A stretch of DNA of 64,000 nucleotides. It comes from an uncultured Colwellia sp. GTDB taxonomy: Bacteria > Pseudomonadota > Gammaproteobacteria > Enterobacterales > Alteromonadaceae. The stretch spans positions 42,158 to 106,157 of the forward strand of contig CAJXUN010000009.1 in assembly GCA_913061475.1 (NCBI GenBank), in the 5' to 3' direction. The notes beneath the pieces were generated by a model. That model saw only the letters and a program-made list of their open reading frames with translations, was not told the DNA's origin and searched no databases. The position numbers and the translations under genes were made by a program. Below are positions 1 to 9,049 of the stretch, piece after piece (within the stretch, counting starts at the first letter, position 1; the number at the start of each line of letters is the position of its first letter).

Positions 1-2688
1 TTCACGAATCACTTCACTGGTCTCTGTATCAAATGATTTATTTAGGCCAGTCTGCTCATTTATGTCTGTATCATCAGGCTTTATTGCTGTCGATGGTGCT
101 GGATTTTCTCGGCGTAAATTTAGCCAGTTGGCATCAAAGCTGGCAAATTGCCCTAAATAGTTTTGTTCACTAAACGCTTGCATCGGCAACTGCCTAACTT
201 GGCTTAACCTATTAACTTCACTGTCACTGTTTAACCCAAGCAATTGCCAGCCATAGCCTCGCGCCAGGTACTCCATCAACTCTTTCAATACTAACGAAGG
301 CTGACGATCTTTATTATTCTTAATGTTTTTACCTTGAAAACTTAAATATAAAGCTTGGCGAGCTGAAATTATCGCCTCTAAAAATAAATATCTGTCGTCG
401 CCACGGCGTGATCTATCGCCAAGTTGCGCCGGAGTTGTGGTCATTAAATCAAAACTCAGCGGTTGGCGTTGACGCGGAAATTCACCATCATTTAAGCCTA
501 AAACCGCAATAATTTTAAACGGAATACTACGCATAGGCAGCATAGAGCAAAATGTGACTTGCCCAATCATAAATTGGCGACCTGGGTCGGGCTGACTAAA
601 GTGATTATTAAGAAAATCGCGAATAACCGCTAAACTGATATCAGAGTGGTAACCCGCGTGCTGACAATATTCCACTAAAGATTCGATAGCCGAGCGCACA
701 ATAGCCAAACCATTATCATTTTCGTCATCAAACAGTTGCGTTAACAGCTCAAACAAAAATTGTTGCCATTGCGTCGCACTTCGTGCTTTTGACATTTTGG
801 CAGCGGTCAGTTGTAGTTGCTCAATAATTAACATTAACTTACCTAGCAATTCACTGTCACTGCCTTCAATGGTTGGCAATAACAGTTGATTTTGATAAAT
901 AACACGATGATCCGCAAAAGCAAAGCCACGCATTAAGCGACTTAACCCCTGCTGCCAAGTAAAACTGTCAGAGGCATCATCTAATGTTGTGGCTGAGCTT
1001 TGAGATAAAACTTGTTGTTTATGGGCCTTATCTAGACCCCAATGTACTGCTGACAATTCAAGCCAATGCGTAATTTTTTCAATATCATCAAGGTTAATAG
1101 CAAAGCGAGCTTGCATAGCAGGCAAACGCAATAAGGCAATTAAACTGGAGATTTGAAAGCGACTATCAGGCAAGGTTAATAACTGTGAAAATGCCGCCAC
1201 TAAGGGCTCAGCGTCTTTACTAATACGATCGGCAATTGAACAAGGTAGTGGCGGCACTTCATCAGCAATATCTTGCCAACCTCGAGTAAACACGGCATTA
1301 ACGTAGGGTGCATATTGCTCTACTTGCGGACACATCACGAGTACGTCTTTTGGCGTTAAGCTTTTATCTTGATTAAATTGATGTAATAACCAATCGTGTA
1401 AACCTTGTACTTCACGCAGCGCACTATGGGCACTGGAGATCAAAATTGAGCCGTCTACTTTTGGTGCATCTTGATAACTATGGGTAGAACTGTGACGGGC
1501 ATCTGTTAGCGATAAAATATCTTCTTGCACACAGGCTAAAACACTCGCTTGCTTGCGTTCATCAGGGCTTGGCTGAGCTTGCTCACTGCTTGCTTTCTCG
1601 TAGTTTATTTGTTCAGTGGCTAAGTCGGCCATGTCAGCAACGGCTGACTCAAAGACCTCAATATTAATGGTACTGTATTGGTACAACAGCGCCATAAACT
1701 CACGCCCTTGCTGACCTAAGTTAGCTAACAATGGGTTGCCAACTTGCAGGTTTACATCGGCTAAATCAGCACTTTCTTGGTGAGAAAAGTCAGTACCTTT
1801 AAGCCAAGCTTCAATGGCATTTTTTTCTGTCACCACATCGCCCCAATAAGCATAACAGGGATTTAAATGGAAAAAGTGCACATCAATTTGCTGGCTGAGC
1901 GCATTGATAAATTCAAGCCAAAGCGGTGCCATGGCATTAATACCGAAAAACGATAAACGTTGTGGCAATATTTGCGCTTTTAATTTATCCGTACTATTTA
2001 AATTCTTTATTGCTAAAGCAACTAACTCACGAGGGTCATAGGGTTGTTCACGCACCAGTAAATACCACAATTTACCTTGCCAAACCGCATTACTTTCAAG
2101 GCTCTGCTCACTCATATTTGAGCTCGAAGCACTTGTTGAGCCAGCTGAATTTGTATTTTCATCTTGGTCAAAAGCGTTAAATACACCTTGATGCCAATCG
2201 TGGATCCATTCGGGGCGGAATATTAAATATTGTTCATATAAATCAGCTAACTGACAAGCTAATTGATAACGCTTTAACTGCTCAGCATCACTGTAACTAC
2301 TATTTTCGCTGTCGTTGTCAGCGCTATTTGCTTGCCAATATTGAGTCGCGACTTGAAAGCACTCATCACTGGTAACTTCACTTGAGGCCAGTAAGGTATC
2401 AATTCGCCAAGCAAGAACTTCACGCGAATAAGGCGATTGCTCAGGGACATCTTCATCGCTGGCTAAGTTTCGAATTAAATTCCATAAAAACTGTGATGGC
2501 AGCGCATAGCGCATATTCATACTGATACCGCGTTGCTCAGCAAGCGACATATTCAACCAATGTTGCATACCCGCATTTTGTACGATAACGGTATCTTGAG
2601 CGAAAACAGGAAGTGGGGAAAGCTGCTGAATTTTATCAAGCAGAACTAATAAATTTTCCATTTTATTAGCAGGATAAAGATAGAACAA
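1..2688 (-). CDS. recC: RecC subunit of exonuclease V (partial, C-terminus cut by window edge)
   Basis: The RecBCD enzyme processes double-strand DNA ends; RecC is the subunit that scans for Chi. The reading frame is open to base 1 and absent from the ORF track because its stop lies outside. Conserved RecC blocks can be read on the minus strand, including GLNDGEFPRQ followed by LSFDLM, then GDRSRRGDDRYLFLEA. An N-terminal block with NAGMQHWL corresponds to the family motif around VQSTGMAQWL. I see 896 codons of a family usually near 1120-1200. The first ATG is at 2661, but the N-terminus of the family (xVYHSNRLDVL) aligns with FYLYPANKMENL, which begins nine codons upstream at a TTG (2688). 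That TTG has an AAAGG Shine-Dalgarno about 6 bases before it, and the frame is closed by a TAA just upstream. So TTG is the likely start. Orientation puts recB/recD, if linked, outside the window. Confidence 0.93.
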   Translation of the reverse strand, partial: MFYLYPANKMENLLVLLDKIQQLSPLPVFAQDTVIVQNAGMQHWLNMSLAEQRGISMNMRYALPSQFLWNLIRNLASDEDVPEQSPYSREVLAWRIDTLLASSEVTSDECFQVATQYWQANSADNDSENSSYSDAEQLKRYQLACQLADLYEQYLIFRPEWIHDWHQGVFNAFDQDENTNSAGSTSASSSNMSEQSLESNAVWQGKLWYLLVREQPYDPRELVALAIKNLNSTDKLKAQILPQRLSFFGINAMAPLWLEFINALSQQIDVHFFHLNPCYAYWGDVVTEKNAIEAWLKGTDFSHQESADLADVNLQVGNPLLANLGQQGREFMALLYQYSTINIEVFESAVADMADLATEQINYEKASSEQAQPSPDERKQASVLACVQEDILSLTDARHSSTHSYQDAPKVDGSILISSAHSALREVQGLHDWLLHQFNQDKSLTPKDVLVMCPQVEQYAPYVNAVFTRGWQDIADEVPPLPCSIADRISKDAEPLVAAFSQLLTLPDSRFQISSLIALLRLPAMQARFAINLDDIEKITHWLELSAVHWGLDKAHKQQVLSQSSATTLDDASDSFTWQQGLSRLMRGFAFADHRVIYQNQLLLPTIEGSDSELLGKLMLIIEQLQLTAAKMSKARSATQWQQFLFELLTQLFDDENDNGLAIVRSAIESLVEYCQHAGYHSDISLAVIRDFLNNHFSQPDPGRQFMIGQVTFCSMLPMRSIPFKIIAVLGLNDGEFPRQRQPLSFDLMTTTPAQLGDRSRRGDDRYLFLEAIISARQALYLSFQGKNIKNNKDRQPSLVLKELMEYLARGYGWQLLGLNSDSEVNRLSQVRQLPMQAFSEQNYLGQFASFDANWLNLRRENPAPSTAIKPDDTDINEQTGLNKSFDTETSEVIRE

Positions 2689-3163
2689 ATGCGCACCTTT
2701 TTAGCCATTTTTCTTATGGTTAAATTTAACCACATCAAGCACGATAACACTAGGAATCTTAACGGATAAAGATTGATTTAATGCAAGGATAATTAGCAAC
2801 ATCATCTGCTTTTATTGTCTTAATCGAAATTTACTAACGCAGCAAATCGTTAGCACCACAAATAACCAGCATACCAAAAATAGAATCCAAGCATCAGTTA
2901 TGTCCTGATGCTTGGTAAAGCGTCAAAAGACTAAAAGTAATAATAGCTAAAAGCTTGGCTCACGTTTATCAGTTCGATAGTCCCCTAGCGCGAAGAAATC
3001 ACACCGCTAATTCGCCCTGTCGCGCTGTAATATGGGGTAATACAGAGTAATGCACGGTAATGTTTTATTCATATTTCTTACACTAGTTTTAGTGCGTGGA
3101 TGTAGTAATCACTGAAGTAAAAGAAACTGGATTTTTAACTCATTAGCAATAAAGGACTTTACA
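2689..3163. other. Intergenic region between recC and the paralog pair
   Basis: No convincing gene is seen. The stretch holds the divergent upstream regions of recC and of the gene at 3164. It contains a perfect 10-bp inverted repeat (CCAAGCATCA, 9-base loop) at 2887-2915 with no T tract on either side. An AAGGA ribosome-binding site for the 3164 gene lies at its right end. Confidence 0.5.
2887..2915. repeat. 10-bp perfect hairpin in recC upstream region
   Basis: CCAAGCATCA and its exact reverse complement are separated by 9 bases. No run of T follows in either direction, so it is not a typical intrinsic terminator. It could be a protein-binding or mRNA-leader structure; function unknown. 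Confidence 0.5.
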
Positions 3164-4600
3164 ATGACTCAAGATATAGCACCAATTAAAAAAGCCTACT
3201 ACGCCGGTTTAGCAGAAAAAGCTGATGGCCCCGTCAAGAAAGCACTCAATATACAAAATTGGACACCTTTAGATAGTGCAGGAATGGGCGACTTGTTCTG
3301 GTACTGGAACAACGCCGCGATTTTTAACACCGATACTTGGAACCAATTTAACAATGTCATGCAGTTCAACACGGATGGATATTTACAAACAACCGATGGC
3401 GCAACGCTTAACACTGCGTTGTTCAACCTTTATTTAGCAATGTCCTATCAGCTTACAAGCGCTGATCAAACTAAGCTAAATGACGCAAATGCTAAGGCAC
3501 AAGGAATATTAAATACCGTGGTTGGCGATTACACATCAATGTTTGGTGCTATCCCGCCAGAAAACAGCGCGACGGCAACGGCGAAATTGATTTACATCAC
3601 AGATCAAATAATGTCATGGGGTGAAACTACGCTCTCTCTCGCCACATTTAGAGCCTCTACCAATCCAACGTCACTGATACCAAATGCGCCATTAGGAACT
3701 GGTAAGCTAATCAGCGACTTTATGACTTACCTATCACAAACCTCTTCTGCTGATTCTGTGCAAAATGCGATTAACGCACAAAATGCGCAAATTAAACAAT
3801 GTGCGCTCAATCTCAGCCCTACTCCCACTCAAGTTAAACCTGGGTGGATGTCAGCCGCTGATATTACCGGCGCCGCAAAAATTTTACCAGCCCTGAAAAT
3901 TGCTGAACCAACAAGCACTATTCAAAATGGGCTAGATGGCTCACAAGGCTTTGAAATAGAAATGGTCGTCACTAAAGTCGATCAAAAAACGGTCAGCGTA
4001 TCGGTTAACGCTAATGCTGGCGTTTCAGGGTCAATTGGCTGGTTTGGAATTAGCGCGGGTGGAAGCACAAGTTACAACTCATTTTCATTCGACCAAAACG
4101 TAACACAAGTAACCCTAAAACTTAAATACAGCGGTGTTACTAAGTTTACACCTAGCCTATCAGCTAGCGCATATAACATTGGAGATGGCACTGGTTGGTG
4201 GAACCCGAAAATGATTAAGGATGCAGCTAACCATACTTCAGGTGAAAGTGGTGTCGGTTTCACAACACCACAGCATTACAACTTTAAAGATAATGGTGAT
4301 TTTGGTGTACTCAATGTTATGGCGATTTGTGACATGCCGACAATCGAAATGGTCTTCCATAACGCTACTGAAAGTTCGTTTTCTTCACATTTTTCTGAAG
4401 AGACGCATTGGGGAGTTAACTTTCTTGGTATACCGCTAGGTGGAGGCTCTCAGTCCTATAGCAGTTCGAAGTATAAATACGATTCAACTGCAGGGACTGT
4501 GACGGTAGTAATGACACCCCCACCATCGGTTATTCCTGGTAACCTGCTGACTTCGCAAGCCTATGTGATAGGTGCAGATTGCGCATGGCCGGGTGCTTAA
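3164..4600 (+). CDS. Uncharacterised protein, first of two paralogs
   Basis: I do not recognise the family. The product is 478 residues with no signal peptide or membrane segment. The N-terminal half is mostly helical in character, with a conserved aromatic motif DLFWYWNNAAIFN near residue 43 and a MFGAIPP motif near residue 127. The C-terminal half is rich in Ser, Gly and Thr with alternating hydrophobics, suggesting beta structure (GSIGWFGISAGGS near 290, then TGWWNP). Its neighbour at 4705 shares both halves: F-W-x-WN...FN...TW in the N-terminal part and TGW[WY]..NP followed by a long aligned block in the C-terminal part. The start has a good AAGGA site 8 bases upstream. A hairpin follows the stop, so it may be transcribed alone or with partial readthrough into the second gene. 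Toxin-like, adhesin-like or structural roles are all possible; nothing in the sequence decides. Confidence 0.8.
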   Translation: MTQDIAPIKKAYYAGLAEKADGPVKKALNIQNWTPLDSAGMGDLFWYWNNAAIFNTDTWNQFNNVMQFNTDGYLQTTDGATLNTALFNLYLAMSYQLTSADQTKLNDANAKAQGILNTVVGDYTSMFGAIPPENSATATAKLIYITDQIMSWGETTLSLATFRASTNPTSLIPNAPLGTGKLISDFMTYLSQTSSADSVQNAINAQNAQIKQCALNLSPTPTQVKPGWMSAADITGAAKILPALKIAEPTSTIQNGLDGSQGFEIEMVVTKVDQKTVSVSVNANAGVSGSIGWFGISAGGSTSYNSFSFDQNVTQVTLKLKYSGVTKFTPSLSASAYNIGDGTGWWNPKMIKDAANHTSGESGVGFTTPQHYNFKDNGDFGVLNVMAICDMPTIEMVFHNATESSFSSHFSEETHWGVNFLGIPLGGGSQSYSSSKYKYDSTAGTVTVVMTPPPSVIPGNLLTSQAYVIGADCAWPGA

Positions 4601-4617
4601 TAAGCGAGCGATTAGTG

Positions 4618-4657
4618 AGCCACTCAAGGATCAAAACCTATTATTGAGTGGCTTTGT
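4618..4657 (+). terminator. Possible intrinsic terminator between the paralogs
   Basis: AGCCACTCAA pairs with TTGAGTGGCT across a 16-base loop and is followed by TTTGTTAT. The T tract is weak, so it may attenuate rather than stop transcription into the second paralog. Confidence 0.45.
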
Positions 4658-4704
4658 TATACTAAAACTAACGCTTTGAGGATGAATACAAACGAGATCT
4701 GTCA

Positions 4705-6573
4705 ATGCAAGATCACTACGACGCACTTAAAAAGGACTTGATATCAGCATTGAATTTATCAATGCCTCAAAGTCAAAGTCACTCAAGTAGCCTGTTGAAA
4801 AGTGCTGTACCTAGTTTACAAAAACCTAAAAAATATAGCCCTATTATTAGCTCTGGCCATGACAAATTCCCATGGCAATGGAACCAACTTGGCACATTCA
4901 ATGCTGCTACATGGAGTTTTTTAAACAACATCGCAACCTATTCAGCACAAGATTTTATTTCATTAACACCGGGTCTAACAACTTGGTATTATAATGTCAT
5001 CAGTTCAACAGCTTATCTTTGGACCGATGAAGATCACGCCACAATAGACTCACTTCTAGCTAGCTCTCTTCGCTATCAAGAGGATATTATTAGCGGCTAC
5101 TTCGCGATGTTCAGAGCCATTGATCCTTTAGAAAAGAAAGCCGCTGCATTAGCACTAGGCTTAGACACCATCAATGGTTTAACTTACGTTGTAGAATATC
5201 TTATCGGATTTCAATGGAGTGGACGTCAAGCTGCAGGGCTTGAGCCATTCAGTAACGCAGAATTGCGTGAGACAAACCTAGATACTCTGTTTGTTAAAGC
5301 GCCTAAAAATGCCCGTGAAGTTTTTCTCACACCGTTAAAAAAGATGCTCGCGTATGAAAGAAAATGGACACTAAAAATTGATGCACTGTGGAATATGTCA
5401 ATTTCGATACGCAACGCCGCTGATAATACCCATGCACCTGCGCTATCAAATGAAAGTGGTATGCAGGTCGTAGCACACGACGGTGTCAACGCTATTAAGC
5501 ATAGCTTCTCAGTGTTACCTTCTGTAAGTGAAATCAGAGAACAATTATCTTCAAGTACGACCATGAAAGTGACACTAGCGGCGCAACAATCCACCGCAGA
5601 TGATGCCACCGTATCGATGCAAAGCGCAAGTAGCGTGCGCGTACCCACATCGTTTCTGACATTAAAGCACAAATCAGGCCGGTCAAAAGCACTACTATTG
5701 CACGATGGGACCGGTGATAAGGCTTTAATAAATATCACTTATCATGGGCTTGCAGAGATAACCATTAAAGCATCTGCCTTTTCATGGCAAAAAGCCACCG
5801 GTTGGTACTACGAAAATCCACTAACGCAAGCGGCAATGAATCGAGCATGCAATATTGAGTTAGGCTACCAATTTCAGTTACCGGTTAGTTATGATTTAAC
5901 CAGTGGTAGTGGCTTGCTTGAAAGCCTACTCATATGCCGGGCGGTGACAGTTGAAGTTATATGCCCTAACGGTGACTTAGAAAAGCTCGCGAAAAATATC
6001 TCTGCTGACTCAAACGTTAGTGCGACATTATTTGACTCGGTCAAATTTGAAGGCTCAACTGAAAAGCCACTGATTGCCAAAGTAACAAAACACAAAATTA
6101 CCGGCGCACCCAGTATTACTTTAACCTCAGCCAATGTCGAAAACTCAACTATATTAGAGCCTTTAGCTCATATTATTGGAGCAACGCTTTATCAACCTGA
6201 TAATGTACTTTCAACGCCGATGAAGCAAAAATCTTCAGCCAAAATGCTTAACGTAGCTGCAGAAACTAAGTATTTAAAGCCTGATACACGTATTGATCAA
6301 GAGCAAATGCTGGTGTCAGTTTACGAACAAACTTTCGGCCTTATTCAAACCAAGCAATTAATTACAGCGCATGTCAGCACGAAGTTTAATTTCATTATTG
6401 AGTACATTTTTGGCCAGCAATGGAGTGGTTGCATAAAAAATAATGTTGCACCTATTACCATTACGGCAATGCGGAAGGCAAAAAATTTGCGTGACTTATT
6501 TCCTCAAATGCCAGTTGCAGGTTCAAACGTCATCACTAAGTTACATGAATATATCAGCAGCCCTCGACAATAG
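4705..6573 (+). CDS. Uncharacterised protein, second paralog with internal duplication
   Basis: Family not recognised; 622 residues, no signal peptide or membrane helix. Residues about 50-230 align with the N-terminal half of the preceding protein: FPWQWNQLGTFNAATW against LFWYWNNAAIFNTDTW, then GYFAMFRAI against DYTSMFGAI. Residues about 340-420 align with its C-terminal half (ATGWYYENP against GTGWWNPKM). The last 90 residues repeat the protein's own N-terminal region: FNFIIEYIFGQQWSG near residue 560 against LTYVVEYLIGFQWSG near residue 160, each followed by a similar stretch ending in a leucine-rich helix. The order is therefore A-B-A-prime. The Shine-Dalgarno is weak. The pair probably arose by tandem duplication and divergence; the biochemical role cannot be told from sequence. 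Confidence 0.78.
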   Translation: MQDHYDALKKDLISALNLSMPQSQSHSSSLLKSAVPSLQKPKKYSPIISSGHDKFPWQWNQLGTFNAATWSFLNNIATYSAQDFISLTPGLTTWYYNVISSTAYLWTDEDHATIDSLLASSLRYQEDIISGYFAMFRAIDPLEKKAAALALGLDTINGLTYVVEYLIGFQWSGRQAAGLEPFSNAELRETNLDTLFVKAPKNAREVFLTPLKKMLAYERKWTLKIDALWNMSISIRNAADNTHAPALSNESGMQVVAHDGVNAIKHSFSVLPSVSEIREQLSSSTTMKVTLAAQQSTADDATVSMQSASSVRVPTSFLTLKHKSGRSKALLLHDGTGDKALINITYHGLAEITIKASAFSWQKATGWYYENPLTQAAMNRACNIELGYQFQLPVSYDLTSGSGLLESLLICRAVTVEVICPNGDLEKLAKNISADSNVSATLFDSVKFEGSTEKPLIAKVTKHKITGAPSITLTSANVENSTILEPLAHIIGATLYQPDNVLSTPMKQKSSAKMLNVAAETKYLKPDTRIDQEQMLVSVYEQTFGLIQTKQLITAHVSTKFNFIIEYIFGQQWSGCIKNNVAPITITAMRKAKNLRDLFPQMPVAGSNVITKLHEYISSPRQ

Positions 6574-6891
6574 TATTCATAAAACCGATTAACAACATAT
6601 AAACAGTGACTTTATGCGCCTTAGTACAAGCCACACAGCACAGGTAAATATACAAAGGGGTAACATCAAAGCTAAAAATAGACAAAGAATCTATCTACCT
6701 AACACGTTACTTAAGTTTATCGCCAGTAGCACTAACAATTAAACGCCTGTAAGTATTAATGATAGTAAATTAATGTGAGATTATTGTCTGTCAGCTATTG
6801 TAGCGTTTAATGCTGAAGTTAACTTTTCAATACCTGATGCCATTATCACGGATGATTAAATTACATTAAAAATCAAAAAATTAAATCTGCA
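6574..6891. other. Intergenic, convergent gene ends
   Basis: AT-rich stretch between the + strand paralog and the minus strand tgpA-like gene. I see no coding pattern, no clear terminator and no recognised repeat. Confidence 0.5.
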
Positions 6892-9045
6892 TTAATTCTC
6901 CTTAGTTGGTGTCAGCTTTGCTAACCAAAGCTGACAACGTAAACGACGATAGTGATATTTTAATTTTTTCACATCATTATTAAGCACTTGTTTGCTAAGA
7001 TCGTTATCGATATTTTGATAGAAAAATTGTTCAAAGTAATCAGATATCACAGCAAAGTTTTCTAATAATTCAGGTCGAGTTATGGCAATAAACTTGGTAA
7101 ATTGCTGCCCGGTCATTGCCCGCTCTTTTACTAAACCATGGCTCGCCATTAACTGCAGGGTATTTAAGTATACTTGCTTAATTTCATGTTGATTTTTTAC
7201 CTTAACATGCGTGGCCTTATACCAATTTATCAGTAATATAATGCCGCCTAAGCCTAGCAACAAATAAAAAATATTTTTAGCCTTTGTAAAGCCCGCTATC
7301 AATTGCTCAAGCACTCGCGACTGCTTTTCTCCAGTGTAACCGATAACCCAGCGAGTCCATTGATAGTCAATCGCATCAATGTGCATTTTTAATTGTTTGT
7401 ACCACTGCATAGCGCGTAAGGATTGTGTTGAAAAAAGTCCAGAGGATAAGTCCGCATATTCCTGCATTAAGTTGCTCGAAAAGCCACTTTCAACCCGTTC
7501 GGGATCAACGGCTGCTGTTGGGTCGACTCGCTGCCAACCACTCTCTGGCAACCAGACTTCTGTCCATGCATGTGCACTGCGTTGGTAAACACTTAAGTAG
7601 TTACCTTGAGAGTTTATTTCACCACCAAGATAACCAACAACCATACGCGCTGGAATCCCGGCAGCGCGCATTAGGTAAGTAAATGTACTGGCATAATGTT
7701 CACAAAACCCTGCTCTAGTGTCGAAATAAAACTGATCTAAACTATTGCCAGTCAGGCTCGGTGGCTGCAATGTATAGTAATAATCCTGCTGATTAAACTC
7801 AGATAAAACCTGATTAATGAGCTGTCTGTCATCATGATAAAGCGTGCGTAATTGCTGCGCTTTTGCCAATAATCTCGGGTTATTATCCGTTGTTAACGCT
7901 AAATTTAAAGCTCGTACTTGTTTAGTTAGCTTGGCAGTTAATATGGCTTGAGGGTAGCTCGTCACTTGATAACTGAATGTTTGGCTAATAATACTGCGAT
8001 AAAATAAAGAAAAATCACTGCGTTGGCCTATATTGCTTTGTTCACTAGTGGCGAAATCGAGCGCAAATAGCCATGACTGAAAACTCGGTTCAGTGATCAC
8101 TTGGTAATTTATACCTTCACCGCGCAACTCAACAGTCGACGAAGATAGTGCATTTTGTTTAGTTGCAGCATCACTTCTGCGTTGATCTAAATCACGACTT
8201 GCTTGCCGCCATGTTACGCCATCGAAGTCATCTAATACCATGGCGCGCCAATATAATTGCGCATGCTGCGGGGTATTGCCTTCGAAACTGACTCGAAAAG
8301 CTAATTCATCTGACAAAGCTAACTGAGCAATATCTCCAATTTTTACGCTATCTGAAAGCCCTACTTTTGCTGATTTAACATTAGGCACTTGCCACAACGG
8401 ACTTAACTTAGGAAAGCCGACAAATAAAATAACCGCCAAGGGCACAGCATAAAAACTCAGTTTAGCTAACAATTTACTTTGAGCTAATAGTGACATTTTA
8501 GGCGTAAACAAGTTAAGTAGGATTAGAAAGTTACTAAAAATCAATACAATTACAGCGAGTGAGAAATAGATTGATTGAATAAAAATTAACGACGATGTGG
8601 CAACAAAAATACCCAAAACAACCAATTGATATAAATCTTTACGACTGGTTACTTCAAACATTTTTAAACTGTAGGCAAAGCACAATAGGTGGATCATACT
8701 GAGCAACAAGCCTAACCTTGTGCCCGAAATAGCAATTCCGATACTGCCTGATATAGCCAACAACAGCACTAACCAAGACGGCAGTATTTTAACCGCGGGG
8801 TAGTCATTAATGATTTTATTCGACTTAGATAACGAGGTTATTTTGCCTTGTGTTTTAAAATGAACAATAAATTGCAGCGCTAAGGCCAAAATAGCAAATA
8901 ATAAGTACAGCCAATGAAACTGCTGCACTAACGTTAATAAATTAAGCAACTGAAATACTAACAGAGCACAATACATGCTGTTGCTTAGCTTTAATGGCTT
9001 AATGCTATTGGCAAGCTTATTTGGCTTAACGTTTTTCGTCATCAT
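6892..9045 (-). CDS. TgpA-type membrane transglutaminase-like protein (DUF3488)
   Basis: A 717-residue inner-membrane protein. The first ~210 residues carry about six hydrophobic helices (DUF3488 region). A periplasmic transglutaminase-like domain follows, with the catalytic triad visible: Cys in RAGFCEHYAS (near 445), His in SAHAWTEVW (near 490) and Asp in WQRVDPT (near 507). One more membrane helix (ILLINWY, near 600) precedes a cytoplasmic tail (DUF4129-like). TgpA of Pseudomonas aeruginosa has the same architecture and is essential there. The gene is last in a moxR-DUF58-tgpA operon, four bases after the DUF58 gene. Substrate of this family is not established. The call rests on fold motifs and gene order, which are both strong. 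Confidence 0.9.
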   Translation of the reverse strand: MMTKNVKPNKLANSIKPLKLSNSMYCALLVFQLLNLLTLVQQFHWLYLLFAILALALQFIVHFKTQGKITSLSKSNKIINDYPAVKILPSWLVLLLAISGSIGIAISGTRLGLLLSMIHLLCFAYSLKMFEVTSRKDLYQLVVLGIFVATSSLIFIQSIYFSLAVIVLIFSNFLILLNLFTPKMSLLAQSKLLAKLSFYAVPLAVILFVGFPKLSPLWQVPNVKSAKVGLSDSVKIGDIAQLALSDELAFRVSFEGNTPQHAQLYWRAMVLDDFDGVTWRQASRDLDQRRSDAATKQNALSSSTVELRGEGINYQVITEPSFQSWLFALDFATSEQSNIGQRSDFSLFYRSIISQTFSYQVTSYPQAILTAKLTKQVRALNLALTTDNNPRLLAKAQQLRTLYHDDRQLINQVLSEFNQQDYYYTLQPPSLTGNSLDQFYFDTRAGFCEHYASTFTYLMRAAGIPARMVVGYLGGEINSQGNYLSVYQRSAHAWTEVWLPESGWQRVDPTAAVDPERVESGFSSNLMQEYADLSSGLFSTQSLRAMQWYKQLKMHIDAIDYQWTRWVIGYTGEKQSRVLEQLIAGFTKAKNIFYLLLGLGGIILLINWYKATHVKVKNQHEIKQVYLNTLQLMASHGLVKERAMTGQQFTKFIAITRPELLENFAVISDYFEQFFYQNIDNDLSKQVLNNDVKKLKYHYRRLRCQLWLAKLTPTKEN

Positions 9046-9049
9046 AGGC

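Noticed and set aside
1962-2180. 72-residue + strand ORF and other ORFs within 1-2688
   Set aside because: Shadows of recC, which the track missed because its stop is outside the window.
5226-5738. 170-residue minus strand ORF
   Set aside because: Lies wholly inside the second paralog with no start signal; the + strand frame has clear homology to the neighbour.
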